A stretch of DNA of 64,000 bases from CADEEX01 sp964577955. GTDB lineage: Bacteria > Acidobacteriota > Vicinamibacteria > Vicinamibacterales > CAVVIG01. Positions within the stretch are counted from its first letter, which is position 1. Each line of letters opens with the position of its first letter. A program made the translations under genes and the position numbers. This document shows positions 42,962 through 50,618 of the stretch, piece by piece. The stretch lies in the NCBI GenBank assembly GCA_964577955.1, contig CAZOAZ010000034.1, positions 1 through 64,000 of the forward strand. Direction: 5' to 3'. Below the pieces are notes generated by a model. It was not told where the DNA came from. It saw only the letters and a list, made by a program, of their open reading frames with translations, and ran no database searches.

Positions 42962-43007
42962 GCCGGCTTTCCTTGTCCGCCGTAGCCTTGGCGAAGGCGG
43001 AAGCCGG
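42962..43007. repeat. CCGCCTTCGCCAAGGCTACGG element
   Basis: Outer arms GCCGGCTT and AAGCCGG flank TCCGCCGTAGCCTTGGCGAAGGCGGA. Read on the minus strand it is almost identical to the in-gene copy at 58699-58743. It fills the gap between two minus-strand genes. Confidence 0.85.
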
Positions 43008-43014
43008 ACCTGAT

Positions 43015-43902
43015 TTAGTTCGGCGGTGGCACGACCCCCAGCTGAATCAACAGGCCGAGCATGTCCATCTGGACCCAGTTTTCAACCAACTTCCCGTTGT
43101 GCGCTTTCCAGATGTCGATGTACTCCACCTTGATGCTCTTGCCGGTCGCCGGCACGTTCATGAACGTTCCCTTGTGCGTGCCGGTGAAGTGGCCGCGCGT
43201 CGCCGCTTTGTCCGGCTCCGCGATCACGTCTTCGACCACGATGTGCATGTCGGGGAAGCCGCCGAAGAACACCTCGAGCACCTGCCGCAGTCCGGATGGT
43301 CCCGGCGCCGACATGGGCATCGAGTAGTTCACGTAGCGAGGATCGATCGCGTCGTCGAGCGCCGCGAGGTGCCGCTGGTTCATCGCGGCGAAGAGCCCGT
43401 GGACGCGGTCCTTCATCTCACTGGCGCTGAGCACGCGGTCGTGCGGACCACGGTGAACGACCGGGGCCGGCAGCGGCGGCGGTGCGGGCGACGGCGGCAT
43501 CGCGCCCATCTGGGTGAGCAGCCCGACGGCGTCGACGACGCCCCAGTGCTCGACCAGCTTGCCGTGCTCGACGCGATGAATGGCGATGCCGCTCATGGTC
43601 ACCATCTTGTGGCATGGCGGAATGTTGAGGAATGGCCCGGTGTGGCGTCCGGAACCCGTGATGCGCGTCGCGACCTTCGACCCTTCCGCGACCTGATCGT
43701 CGATGACGTGTTTGAAATCCGAGAAGATGCCGAGCCCGATGTTGAAGGTGTCCTTCAAGCCGGCCATGCCGGGCGTCTTGCTGGCGAACGGTGGCGGGTG
43801 GTGGTCGGCGTAGTGGCTGCCGATGTGTTTGTCCAGAATCGACGCGTGCCCGGTGTCGATGTCGCGCTGGAACTGCTGCACCGCTGTTTTTGGATCGCTC
43901 AC
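43015..43902 (-). CDS. Tandem SnoaL-like (ester cyclase) protein
   Basis: A 295-residue soluble protein made of two SnoaL-like alpha+beta barrels. The first (about 5-135) has HPPPFASKTPG, GRHTGPFLNIPPCHK and VEHGKLVEHWGVVD; the second (about 165-290) has YSMPMSAPGPSGLRQ, GHFTGTHKGTFMNVPATGK and HNGKLVENWVQMD. The two halves repeat the same pattern, so the gene arose by duplication. A Pro-rich linker joins them. SnoaL proteins cyclise polyketides, but most genomic relatives have unknown roles. The GTG at 43902 is chosen because GGAGG lies 5 bases upstream; an ATG at 43914 is possible. Confidence 0.8.
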   Translation of the reverse strand: MSDPKTAVQQFQRDIDTGHASILDKHIGSHYADHHPPPFASKTPGMAGLKDTFNIGLGIFSDFKHVIDDQVAEGSKVATRITGSGRHTGPFLNIPPCHKMVTMSGIAIHRVEHGKLVEHWGVVDAVGLLTQMGAMPPSPAPPPLPAPVVHRGPHDRVLSASEMKDRVHGLFAAMNQRHLAALDDAIDPRYVNYSMPMSAPGPSGLRQVLEVFFGGFPDMHIVVEDVIAEPDKAATRGHFTGTHKGTFMNVPATGKSIKVEYIDIWKAHNGKLVENWVQMDMLGLLIQLGVVPPPN

Positions 43903-43978
43903 ACCCGCCTCCATCAGACTATGTGGGTTTCGAGTGTACCTATACGGCTCCAGACTTGGAATTGGATTTCACGTGCAG

Positions 43979-43994
43979 TCCGGCTGAAGCCGGA
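43979..43994. repeat. Palindrome TCCGGCTGAAGCCGGA
   Basis: A perfect 16-base palindrome of the GGCTTCAGCC family, just after the 3' end of the DUF1634 gene (minus strand). Confidence 0.8.
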
Positions 43995-44007
43995 TTCCAC
44001 GATTCGT

Positions 44008-44385
44008 TCACGCCCCCGCAATCGTGCTGTAGCCGAGGAGCGCCAGGACCGTCAGCCCGATGCCGACATAGAGCCAGTCGCGCTGACGGCCAAAGCCGAC
44101 AACGGCAGAGATCACGCGTGCAACGGGCGTCGCGATCAGCAGGAGCAGGCCGGCCTGGATGATCGCGCGCGGGTCCAGTCGAAGAGCGGCAGCGGCGATG
44201 CCTCGAAGCGAACGGAGTTCGGCAGGCGTCCCGCGAAACGTCCCGTAGTCGGCGCGGTCGAGGCCGTGCGAGGCGAGGAACGCCACCCCACCCGCCAGCA
44301 CCAGGAATGCCGACAACAGGACCCCGGCGCGCAGCACGCCGGCGAGAAGCGCATCGAGCGGCTCGTTGGTTGAACGCGTGTCCAT
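44008..44385 (-). CDS. DUF1634 membrane protein, partner of TauE/SafE
   Basis: A 125-residue protein with three membrane segments (LRAGVLLSAFLVLAGGVAF, AIIQAGLLLLIATPVARVI, LYVGIGLTVLALLGYSTIA). The pattern with RDWLYVGIGL at the end fits DUF1634, often encoded next to TauE/SafE permeases. Its ATG shares one base with the stop of the permease gene (TGATG), so translation is coupled. It probably forms part of the same transporter. Confidence 0.82.
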   Translation of the reverse strand: MDTRSTNEPLDALLAGVLRAGVLLSAFLVLAGGVAFLASHGLDRADYGTFRGTPAELRSLRGIAAAALRLDPRAIIQAGLLLLIATPVARVISAVVGFGRQRDWLYVGIGLTVLALLGYSTIAGA

Positions 44386-45221
44386 CAGATTTGCCCGGTC
44401 GCGCCGTTATAGAGCATCTCGATCGCCAGCACGACGATCACTCCAGTAAAGACGATGCGAAGCTGACGCGTCGGGGCGCGGTCGAGGACGCGCGCGCCCT
44501 GCATCGCGCCGAAGAGCACGCCGAGCACCACCGGCATGGCGAGACCCGGATCGATGTAGCCGCGGCGTAGATAGATCCCGGCGCTGGCCGCCGCGGTCAC
44601 GCCAATCATGAAGTTGCTGGTCGTCGTCGACACCTTGAACGGCAGCCGCATCGCCTGGTCCATTGCCAGCACTTTGACGGCGCCGGAGCCGATACCGAGC
44701 AGTCCCGACAACACGCCGGCGACGTACATCAGGGCGAATCCGAGCGGCACGCGCCGGACGTGGTACGGCTGCGGACCGTCCGGCGTGGGGCAGCTGGCGT
44801 CGAATCGCAGCCGGGTTGCCAGCCGATCCGGCGGCCGACCCGAGGCCGATCGATCCTCAGGCTGACGAAATCTGAAGGCCGAGTAGATCAGCACGCAACC
44901 GAACACGATGGCCAGTCCGCTCGACGAGACCTGCATCGCGATCGCCGCGCCCGACAGCGCGCCGAGCGTCGTCGCAATTTCGAGGAACATGCCGACCTTG
45001 ATGTTGGTGTAGCCCTCGCGGACGAACGCCGCCGCGGCTCCCGACGATGTCGCGATCACGCAGACGAGCGAGGTCCCGATGGCGTAGCGGATGTCGACGC
45101 CGAAGAGCAGGACCAGCATCGGCACGATCACCACGCCGCCACCCAGGCCGGTCAACGCGCCCAGAAATCCGGCGGCCAACGATCCGGCCGCGATGGCCAA
45201 GGTTTGGACGACGATAGTCAT
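44385..45221 (-). CDS. TauE/SafE-family permease
   Basis: A 278-residue inner-membrane protein with about eight hydrophobic segments. GALTGLGGGVVIVPMLVLLFGVDIRYAIGTSL at the start and GVLSGLLGIGSGAVKVLAMDQAMRLPFKVSTTTSNFMIG in the second half are the two inverted TauE/SafE halves with their Gly-rich motifs. Family members export sulfite, sulfoacetate or other small anions. Encoded immediately before its DUF1634 partner. Confidence 0.9.
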   Translation of the reverse strand: MTIVVQTLAIAAGSLAAGFLGALTGLGGGVVIVPMLVLLFGVDIRYAIGTSLVCVIATSSGAAAAFVREGYTNIKVGMFLEIATTLGALSGAAIAMQVSSSGLAIVFGCVLIYSAFRFRQPEDRSASGRPPDRLATRLRFDASCPTPDGPQPYHVRRVPLGFALMYVAGVLSGLLGIGSGAVKVLAMDQAMRLPFKVSTTTSNFMIGVTAAASAGIYLRRGYIDPGLAMPVVLGVLFGAMQGARVLDRAPTRQLRIVFTGVIVVLAIEMLYNGATGQI

Positions 45222-45290
45222 TGCCGATCGCGAGCGATTCTACGCGGGCTCGCGTCGCCGCGCGACGAGCGGTGGTCGCGGTGCGAAGTC

Positions 45291-45998
45291 TTACGAGGCC
45301 GTGCCCTGGACGACGACGGTCAGGCTGCGGAACAGCGCGTCGGTGAAGCCGCTGCCGGTCCACAGAAAGAGCTGCATGTGCAGGCCGTCGGTCAGGTCCA
45401 GTGCCGTTGCCGGGAGTGACTTGACGTTGTAAAGCGTCGGCGACGTCGTGGCGGTATTCGGGGCAGTGAACTGGACTCTGAAACCCATGTCGACGGTGGC
45501 GGTGAGGGCGGCGTTATAGGCCGTGTTGCGCAGCGGCACGACCTTGAACTGGGAGCGCGCCGAACGAGTGATGCCGCGGTCGGGATTCGTGCTGGATGTC
45601 GTCGCCTGGCCGGCCGGCAGGCCAATCGTCGTGCCGTCCAGATGCACCTCGACGTCAAAGGTGGCGAAGTCGCTCTGGCTGATTCCGGTACCGGACACGA
45701 CGATGCTGCTGATCTCGATGTGCTTGCGCGCCAGCGCCGTGTCGATGCCCTCGGTCGTGACGAAGTAGTCGAAGCGTTCGTTCGGCGATCCGGTCCCGCC
45801 GACGTCGTTGATGTGATACGGGCCCGCGGCGCTCCACGTGGAGGTAAAGGCGACGGGGGTGCCCGTCGTGCTGGTCGTTGACGTGGTGTCGGTCGTCGGC
45901 GTCGTCGGCGAGTCGCCGGACCCATCCGCACAGGCTGCGGCCCCGATGACACACGCTGCCAGTCCAGCCCCAAGCACCGAACGCACGAGCCGCTTCAT
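45291..45998 (-). CDS. Lipoprotein of unknown function
   Basis: A 235-residue exported protein. The lipobox is IGAAAC near residues 18-23, followed by a Thr/Ser/Pro-rich linker (SPTTPTTDTTSTTSTTG). The mature domain is beta-rich (FTSTWSAAGPYHIND, KHIEISSIVVSGTG, VEVHLDGTTIGL). No family recognised. The ATG at 45998 is used because AGAGG lies 8 bases before it; a GTG at 46007 would also be in frame. Confidence 0.68.
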   Translation of the reverse strand: MKRLVRSVLGAGLAACVIGAAACADGSGDSPTTPTTDTTSTTSTTGTPVAFTSTWSAAGPYHINDVGGTGSPNERFDYFVTTEGIDTALARKHIEISSIVVSGTGISQSDFATFDVEVHLDGTTIGLPAGQATTSSTNPDRGITRSARSQFKVVPLRNTAYNAALTATVDMGFRVQFTAPNTATTSPTLYNVKSLPATALDLTDGLHMQLFLWTGSGFTDALFRSLTVVVQGTAS

Positions 45999-46078
45999 GC
46001 CGACCACCTCTGATCAACAGTCGGCAGAAACGGGATGAAACTTGAGTTCCTGGTTCGAGGTGGCGGGCTCCAGGTGCG

Positions 46079-46099
46079 GGTGCTAGGTGCTAGGTGCCT
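46079..46099. repeat. GGTGCTA heptamer array
   Basis: Three units (GGTGCTA, GGTGCTA, GGTGCCTA). The last supplies the stop codon of the phosphatase-like gene (46098-46100 on the minus strand), just as the GGGGCTA array supplies the qhpC stop. Confidence 0.7.
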
Positions 46100-46721
46100 A
46101 CTTGGGGTGGCCCATTTCCGGGACCGGGCGTCCCAGGAATCCCTCGAGCGGCTGTGTGTCGCTGTTGCCCATGCGCATGGTGTCCATCAGGTTGATCGAC
46201 CGCGCCTGCGAGAGCGCGGTGGCCACCGGGACGTTGCGCTCGCGAATCAGGTAGGCGGCCCAGAGGTGGCTCGCGCGCCAGGCGATTGTGCAGTGCAGCA
46301 GCACCTTGCCGTCGGCCGCCGCCATCGCCGCGGCGAACTCGTCGAGCTGCTTCGGGCCGTACGGATTGGCGGGCGTGCCGCGCATCGGAATGTGGACGTA
46401 CTTCATCCCGAGCTCCTTCACGAGCGCGGCCTCGTCGAAGCCGATGCGCGCCATCTCCTCGGGCATGCGGAGGTTCACGACCGTCGTCACGCCTTTGGCG
46501 CGCAGCTCGCGCAACGCCTTTTCGGTCGGCTGGCCGGCGATGAAGAAGTCGTCGCCCACGGTCGAGAACTTGTCCTGGAACATCCCGGTAATGTCCTGCG
46601 CGACCGGATTCGGCACTGAGCCGGACGTGCTGTGCACAATGTTCTGCGCGCTGGCCGGACGCGTGAGCGACAGGATCAGCACGACGGCGGCGAAGATCTG
46701 AAACAGCGCGGGACGGTTCAT
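46098..46721 (-). CDS. Secreted phosphatase-like protein (DSP/BLH family)
   Basis: A 207-residue exported protein (signal peptide ending PASAQN). GDDFFIAGQPTEKALRELRAKGVTTVVNLR is the pattern of the dual-specificity-phosphatase-like BLH/DUF442 group. The catalytic loop is LLHCTIAWRAS, Cys followed by four residues and Arg, the spacing of that group rather than the five of classical tyrosine phosphatases. The start at 46721 is supported by GAGAGGA. Its substrate in the periplasm is unknown. Confidence 0.75.
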   Translation of the reverse strand: MNRPALFQIFAAVVLILSLTRPASAQNIVHSTSGSVPNPVAQDITGMFQDKFSTVGDDFFIAGQPTEKALRELRAKGVTTVVNLRMPEEMARIGFDEAALVKELGMKYVHIPMRGTPANPYGPKQLDEFAAAMAAADGKVLLHCTIAWRASHLWAAYLIRERNVPVATALSQARSINLMDTMRMGNSDTQPLEGFLGRPVPEMGHPK

Positions 46722-46762
46722 GGCGGTTCCTCTCCGCTGGCGATGATAGCCGACCCGAAAAC

Positions 46763-46841
46763 GCTTCACAACGAGATCGCAGAAACCACAGAGATCTTTT
46801 GGCTAAGAAACTCTGCGGACTCTGCGTTCTCGTTGTGAAGC
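46763..46841. repeat. Inverted repeat, second copy of the CTTCACAA..TTGTGAAG family
   Basis: GCTTCACAACGAGATCGCAGA...CACAGAG and CTCTGCGGACTCTGCG..CTCGTTGTGAAGC pair as two arms of about 30 bases. It matches the copy at 1685-1761. It separates the DUF5916 gene from the phosphatase gene. Confidence 0.85.
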
Positions 46842-46847
46842 TTTTCG

Positions 46848-49106
46848 TCAGAATCGGAGGAGCCGGTTGATCTTCACGACGAAGGCGCGATTCTTCAAGT
46901 CGGGGAAGCCGGTGAGCTGGGTGTCGCGTTCGTCGGTGTAGACGATGAAGAGCTCGCTGCCGGGGCGGTACTCCCAGCGAAAGCGGACGTTGCTGCTGAA
47001 CACGCTGTCGTTGGAGCTGTACTGGACCAGCGCGCTCGCGAACATGCACGGCGAAAACGCGTAGTCCGAACGCGTGCGGGCCAGCAGCGTGGTGAAGCCG
47101 CCCAGCGTTCGATCGACGTCGTTCACCTGGAGGCTCGGTTCGACTGACCACTGCTTGACGATCGAGACGCGGGCGCCGGTGAAGCCGACCGCGGTGATGG
47201 TCCCGTCGTAGTAGCCGCCGCGCTGCAGCGAGACGGCGCCTGACGCACGCCGCTGCAGGCCGAACTGGTACGCGAGCGTGACATCGTGGAACGAGTAGCC
47301 GCCGCGCGGAATCGCCACGCCGGTGGCGACGCTGAGCGGGCGCAGCAACAACTCGTAGTTGGCGCCGCCTTCCACCGAGAAGGTATCGCTGTTCTGCCGC
47401 TCGATCGCGAAGCGGCCGGTCTGGGCCCGCGTTTCGAGCTCTCCGGCGCCGTTCTCGATGTACTCGAGGTTGGCCTGGAACGTGAACTGCCGGACGCCGC
47501 GGAAGCGTTCGCGGGGGCGCGGACTGAAACGCAGCTGACCGAACGAGCGCCGCATGTTGTCGCGCCGGATCAGCCCGACGTCAGGCGCGAAGTTGTCGCC
47601 GACCTTCAGGTACGACGCCTGGGCACCATAGCGGTCGCCATCAAAAGCGGCGCGGGCCAGGTAGCTGTCGTTGTCGGACAGGTCGTTGCCCTCTGACCGC
47701 GCGTAGTAGCCGCCGAGATTCACGTTCTGGAAGAACGAAAACGCCGCGTCGGCGCCGTAAGCGGTGTTCGATGTGCCGGCGGCCACGGTCGAATTGGTTC
47801 GGTGCGTGACGATCGCGCCGATTGTGCTTCGCCTGAGGATGTCGCGTTTGACGCGCAGCACGGTGAAATTTGTCGCGGGGGTCTGCGAGACCTCTTCTTC
47901 GCCGGTCTCGATGTTCATCACGCCAAGGCTGTAGTCGCCGACCTTGCCGGTGAGCCGCCCGCCCGCCGTGATCGGAATGACCCGCCCCGCGTTCAGTCCG
48001 ACGCGACGGCTGTAGAACAAGTACGGCGTCGCGGCGGGCGTCGTCCCCATGGTTCCGCTCCGCGCGAAGTCGAAGATGCCGCGTCCTTCCAGAAAGAAGT
48101 CGCGCTTCTCCGGGTAGACGATGCTGAAGCGGGTCAGGTTGACCTGCTGCTCGTCGACTTCGGTCTGTGCGAAGTCGGTGTTGATCGTGACGTCGGCGGT
48201 CAGGTTGGCGGTGACGCCGTACTTCGCATCCAGCCCCACGTCTGGATCGAAGTCATTGTCGATGGGCGGCGTGCGGAGACGATCGGTGGTCAGCTGCGAG
48301 ATCGCGTACGGCTTCAGCTCGACGTTCTTGCTGGCGGGAGGCAGATCCAGGCCAGCCAGCGTGGCCGCGCGCGACAACCGGAACATGCCGCCCGGCACGC
48401 CGGCCGCCGCGGGAATCGGCGCGACGTGGGTCCACTCGTTCTTGCGGCGGATGACGCGCCGGATGTTGATGCCCCAGATCTGGTTCGGCCCGGAGTTGTA
48501 GCGGAGCGACTTGAACGGGATGGCCATTTCGACCGTCCATCCGCCCTCGAAGCGGCCCGTGCGCGAGTCCCACACCGGATTCCAGTCGACGTTCAGATTG
48601 CCTTCGTCGGTGACCGCCTGATCGGCGCGGGCGCCGAGCGGATTCGTGTAGAACAGGAATCCGTTGCGCCGGTCATAGAAGGTGTCGAGGATCACGCCGA
48701 AGGTGTCGTTCTGCCGGAGCTGGTTGGTGTCGCGGCGCATTTCGTTGGCGACCCAGCGTTCGGGCGGCGCCGTGTCCCAGCAGCGCGCCGCGATGTAGAT
48801 GTATTCGTCGTCGAACAGGACCCAGGCCTCGGTGCGTTCCGTGGCCGGCGCGCCTTCACGCGGCACCTGCTGGACGAAGTCGCTGACCGACAGCTCCGCG
48901 CGGTAGACGGCATCGTCCAGTCGACCGTCAAACCGCAGCGGTTCGGTCAAGCGGATCGCGCGGATGGTCGCGCGGCCGGCGCCGTCGCGCGTGATGACCG
49001 CCGGCGCAATCGGCGCCGGCGGACCGTCGATCGCTCTGACGGCCGGCTGCGCGAAGACGCTGCCGCTCGCCATCGCCAGCAGCAGCGTCAACGTCGGGAT
49101 GCGCAT
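46848..49106 (-). CDS. DUF5916 outer-membrane protein with CBM9-like N-terminus (paralogue)
   Basis: A 752-residue protein, paralogue of 5945-8212. Signal peptide MRIPTLTLLLAMASGSVFAQ; CBM9-like sandwich from AIRLTEPLRFDGRLDDAVYR to WTVEMAIPFKSLRY; then a long barrel region ending NRLLRF with a terminal Phe. Conserved between the two: NEMRRDTNQLRQND, DEQQVNLTRF, FFLEGRGIFDF and YRPGSELFIVYTDERDT. The two genes have the same size and block order. The duplication is old enough that loops differ strongly. Role unknown. Confidence 0.85.
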   Translation of the reverse strand: MRIPTLTLLLAMASGSVFAQPAVRAIDGPPAPIAPAVITRDGAGRATIRAIRLTEPLRFDGRLDDAVYRAELSVSDFVQQVPREGAPATERTEAWVLFDDEYIYIAARCWDTAPPERWVANEMRRDTNQLRQNDTFGVILDTFYDRRNGFLFYTNPLGARADQAVTDEGNLNVDWNPVWDSRTGRFEGGWTVEMAIPFKSLRYNSGPNQIWGINIRRVIRRKNEWTHVAPIPAAAGVPGGMFRLSRAATLAGLDLPPASKNVELKPYAISQLTTDRLRTPPIDNDFDPDVGLDAKYGVTANLTADVTINTDFAQTEVDEQQVNLTRFSIVYPEKRDFFLEGRGIFDFARSGTMGTTPAATPYLFYSRRVGLNAGRVIPITAGGRLTGKVGDYSLGVMNIETGEEEVSQTPATNFTVLRVKRDILRRSTIGAIVTHRTNSTVAAGTSNTAYGADAAFSFFQNVNLGGYYARSEGNDLSDNDSYLARAAFDGDRYGAQASYLKVGDNFAPDVGLIRRDNMRRSFGQLRFSPRPRERFRGVRQFTFQANLEYIENGAGELETRAQTGRFAIERQNSDTFSVEGGANYELLLRPLSVATGVAIPRGGYSFHDVTLAYQFGLQRRASGAVSLQRGGYYDGTITAVGFTGARVSIVKQWSVEPSLQVNDVDRTLGGFTTLLARTRSDYAFSPCMFASALVQYSSNDSVFSSNVRFRWEYRPGSELFIVYTDERDTQLTGFPDLKNRAFVVKINRLLRF

Positions 49107-49218
49107 GCGTGGTCACGGAGCTTAGTCGTTGTGCGACGCGGCGAGATAGCAAAAAGCTTGAGAGCCTTTTGGGGTTCCCGCGGGATTCTGCGAGAATATC
49201 GTCCGCGCGCTGCGCTTG

Positions 49219-49224
49219 AAGGAG
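49219..49224 (+). promoter_or_regulatory. Ribosome binding site favouring the start at 49233
   Basis: AAGGAG lies 8 bases before the ATG at 49233 but only 2 before the ATG at 49227, so the second is more likely. Confidence 0.6.
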
Positions 49225-49232
49225 CCATGTTG

Positions 49233-49880
49233 ATGCCCAATCCGATGTTGCCGAGCCGCCGTTCGTTCATGTCGCTCATGTCATGGCTCGCGGGTGCGAC
49301 CGCGATTCCCGCTGCCGTCGAGGCCGCGCAGGCGCCGGCCGCGGCCCAGAACTGGGACCTGCGCTGGATCGAGGATCTGAAGGGCCAGCACAAGATGGTC
49401 TTCGACATGGCCGACGCCGACCCTGCGTCGCAGCCGCCGCCGCTGCGTCTCCCGCGAAACTACATGGACACGTTTCGTGACGTCTACAAGCTGGAATTTC
49501 CCGAGGTGCGGACGCTGGTCGGCATCTCCGGCCGCGCCTTTCCGGTCAACGCCACCGATCGGATCTGGGAAAAGTACGGCCTCGGCGAGCAGATGCGGAT
49601 CGTCGACCCCGCCACGAAGCAGCCCGCGGTACGCAACATCTTCATGGACGACGCCACGCTGGGCGTGAAGGCGCTGCAGGCGCGCGGCACGATCTTCTGG
49701 CAATGCGCGATCGCGGTCGGCGCCGTCGCGCAGCAGTTGGCGACGGCGAAGAACCTGCCGGTCGCCGACGTCCGCGCGGATTTGCTGGCCGGCTTGAATC
49801 CCGGTGTCAAGCTCGTGCCATCGCACGTGATGGCGATGTCGCTCGTCCAGGAGCGCGGCGTCAATTACGTCAAGATGTAG
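49233..49880 (+). CDS. Exported DsrE-like protein with twin-arginine signal
   Basis: A 215-residue protein. PSRRSFMSLMSWLAGATAIPAA is a twin-arginine-type signal peptide. The C-terminal part, FWQCAIAVGAVAQQLATAKN followed by PGVKLVPSHVMAMSLVQERGVNYVK, resembles the DsrE/DsrF fold, with Cys in the position of the sulfur-handling residue. The N-terminal 70 residues of the mature protein are not recognised. DsrE proteins carry sulfane sulfur; here that is only a possibility. It runs tail-to-tail into the HAD gene with a 16-base overlap. Confidence 0.55.
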   Translation: MPNPMLPSRRSFMSLMSWLAGATAIPAAVEAAQAPAAAQNWDLRWIEDLKGQHKMVFDMADADPASQPPPLRLPRNYMDTFRDVYKLEFPEVRTLVGISGRAFPVNATDRIWEKYGLGEQMRIVDPATKQPAVRNIFMDDATLGVKALQARGTIFWQCAIAVGAVAQQLATAKNLPVADVRADLLAGLNPGVKLVPSHVMAMSLVQERGVNYVKM

Positions 49881-50524
49881 AGGACTTCGCTCGGTGCGCG
49901 CAAGTCCCGCCACGAACTCGTGGAAGGACGTCGTTGTGTAAACCAGGTCGCACGCGCCACGCGGAGACCGACCCGCGCGGCGCCTTCGAGTTCCTCGTCC
50001 CCGCCATCACCGACGTAGAGGGTTGTTTCTGGATCCGCGCTCAGGCCGTTCAGCGCGCGCCGATAGATCTCGGCCTCCGGTTTGGCGGTGCGCTCATGGC
50101 AGGAGAAGGCCGTGTACCGGAACGCGCTTGCCAGTGAACAACCCGACCAGCCGGCCACGTCTTCATCGAATCCGTTGCTGACGACGCCGAGCTTTACACC
50201 GCTCTGAATCAGGCTCGAGATCAGCGCCGCGATGCGCGGATCGATGGTGGCGAAGACGACGGCCTTCTCCCGCGCGCGCTGTTGACAGAGTGCCTGGATG
50301 GCCGCGGTGTCGGCGCAACCGATTGTGAGCTGCGAAATCTCCGTCAGTGCCGCGGCGAACGAAAGTTCACCGCGCACAACCAGGGGCCGCCTGACTTTCC
50401 ACTCCCGTCGGTAGGCGTCCTGGGGCAATCCCAATGCGTCGGCGAGCCTTCCCGCACGCGTGGGTGTGATACCGGATTCGGTAATCAACGTCTCGTAGTG
50501 ATCGAAGAGCACGGCGTCGATCAC
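49865..50524 (-). CDS. HAD-superfamily hydrolase
   Basis: A 219-residue soluble protein. Motif I is VLFDHYETLI (nucleophile Asp; the second acid is replaced by Tyr as in many haloacid dehalogenase-like proteins), motif II VVSNGF, motif III Lys in HERTAKPEAEIYRRAL, motif IV YVGDGGDEELEGA. The cap is helical. It could be a phosphatase or dehalogenase. The GTG at 50524 is chosen from the position of motif I; upstream residues are arginine-rich and unlikely. Divergent from the NRPS. Confidence 0.8.
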   Translation of the reverse strand: MIDAVLFDHYETLITESGITPTRAGRLADALGLPQDAYRREWKVRRPLVVRGELSFAAALTEISQLTIGCADTAAIQALCQQRAREKAVVFATIDPRIAALISSLIQSGVKLGVVSNGFDEDVAGWSGCSLASAFRYTAFSCHERTAKPEAEIYRRALNGLSADPETTLYVGDGGDEELEGAARVGLRVARATWFTQRRPSTSSWRDLRAPSEVLYILT

Positions 50525-50618
50525 AGCCGGATCATAGCCGCCGCCTCGCGCGGCGCCCGTCGAAACGCCGCTGACGCTCGACCGCGATGGGCAATCGCGC
50601 GCAGATCGGCTGCACAGC

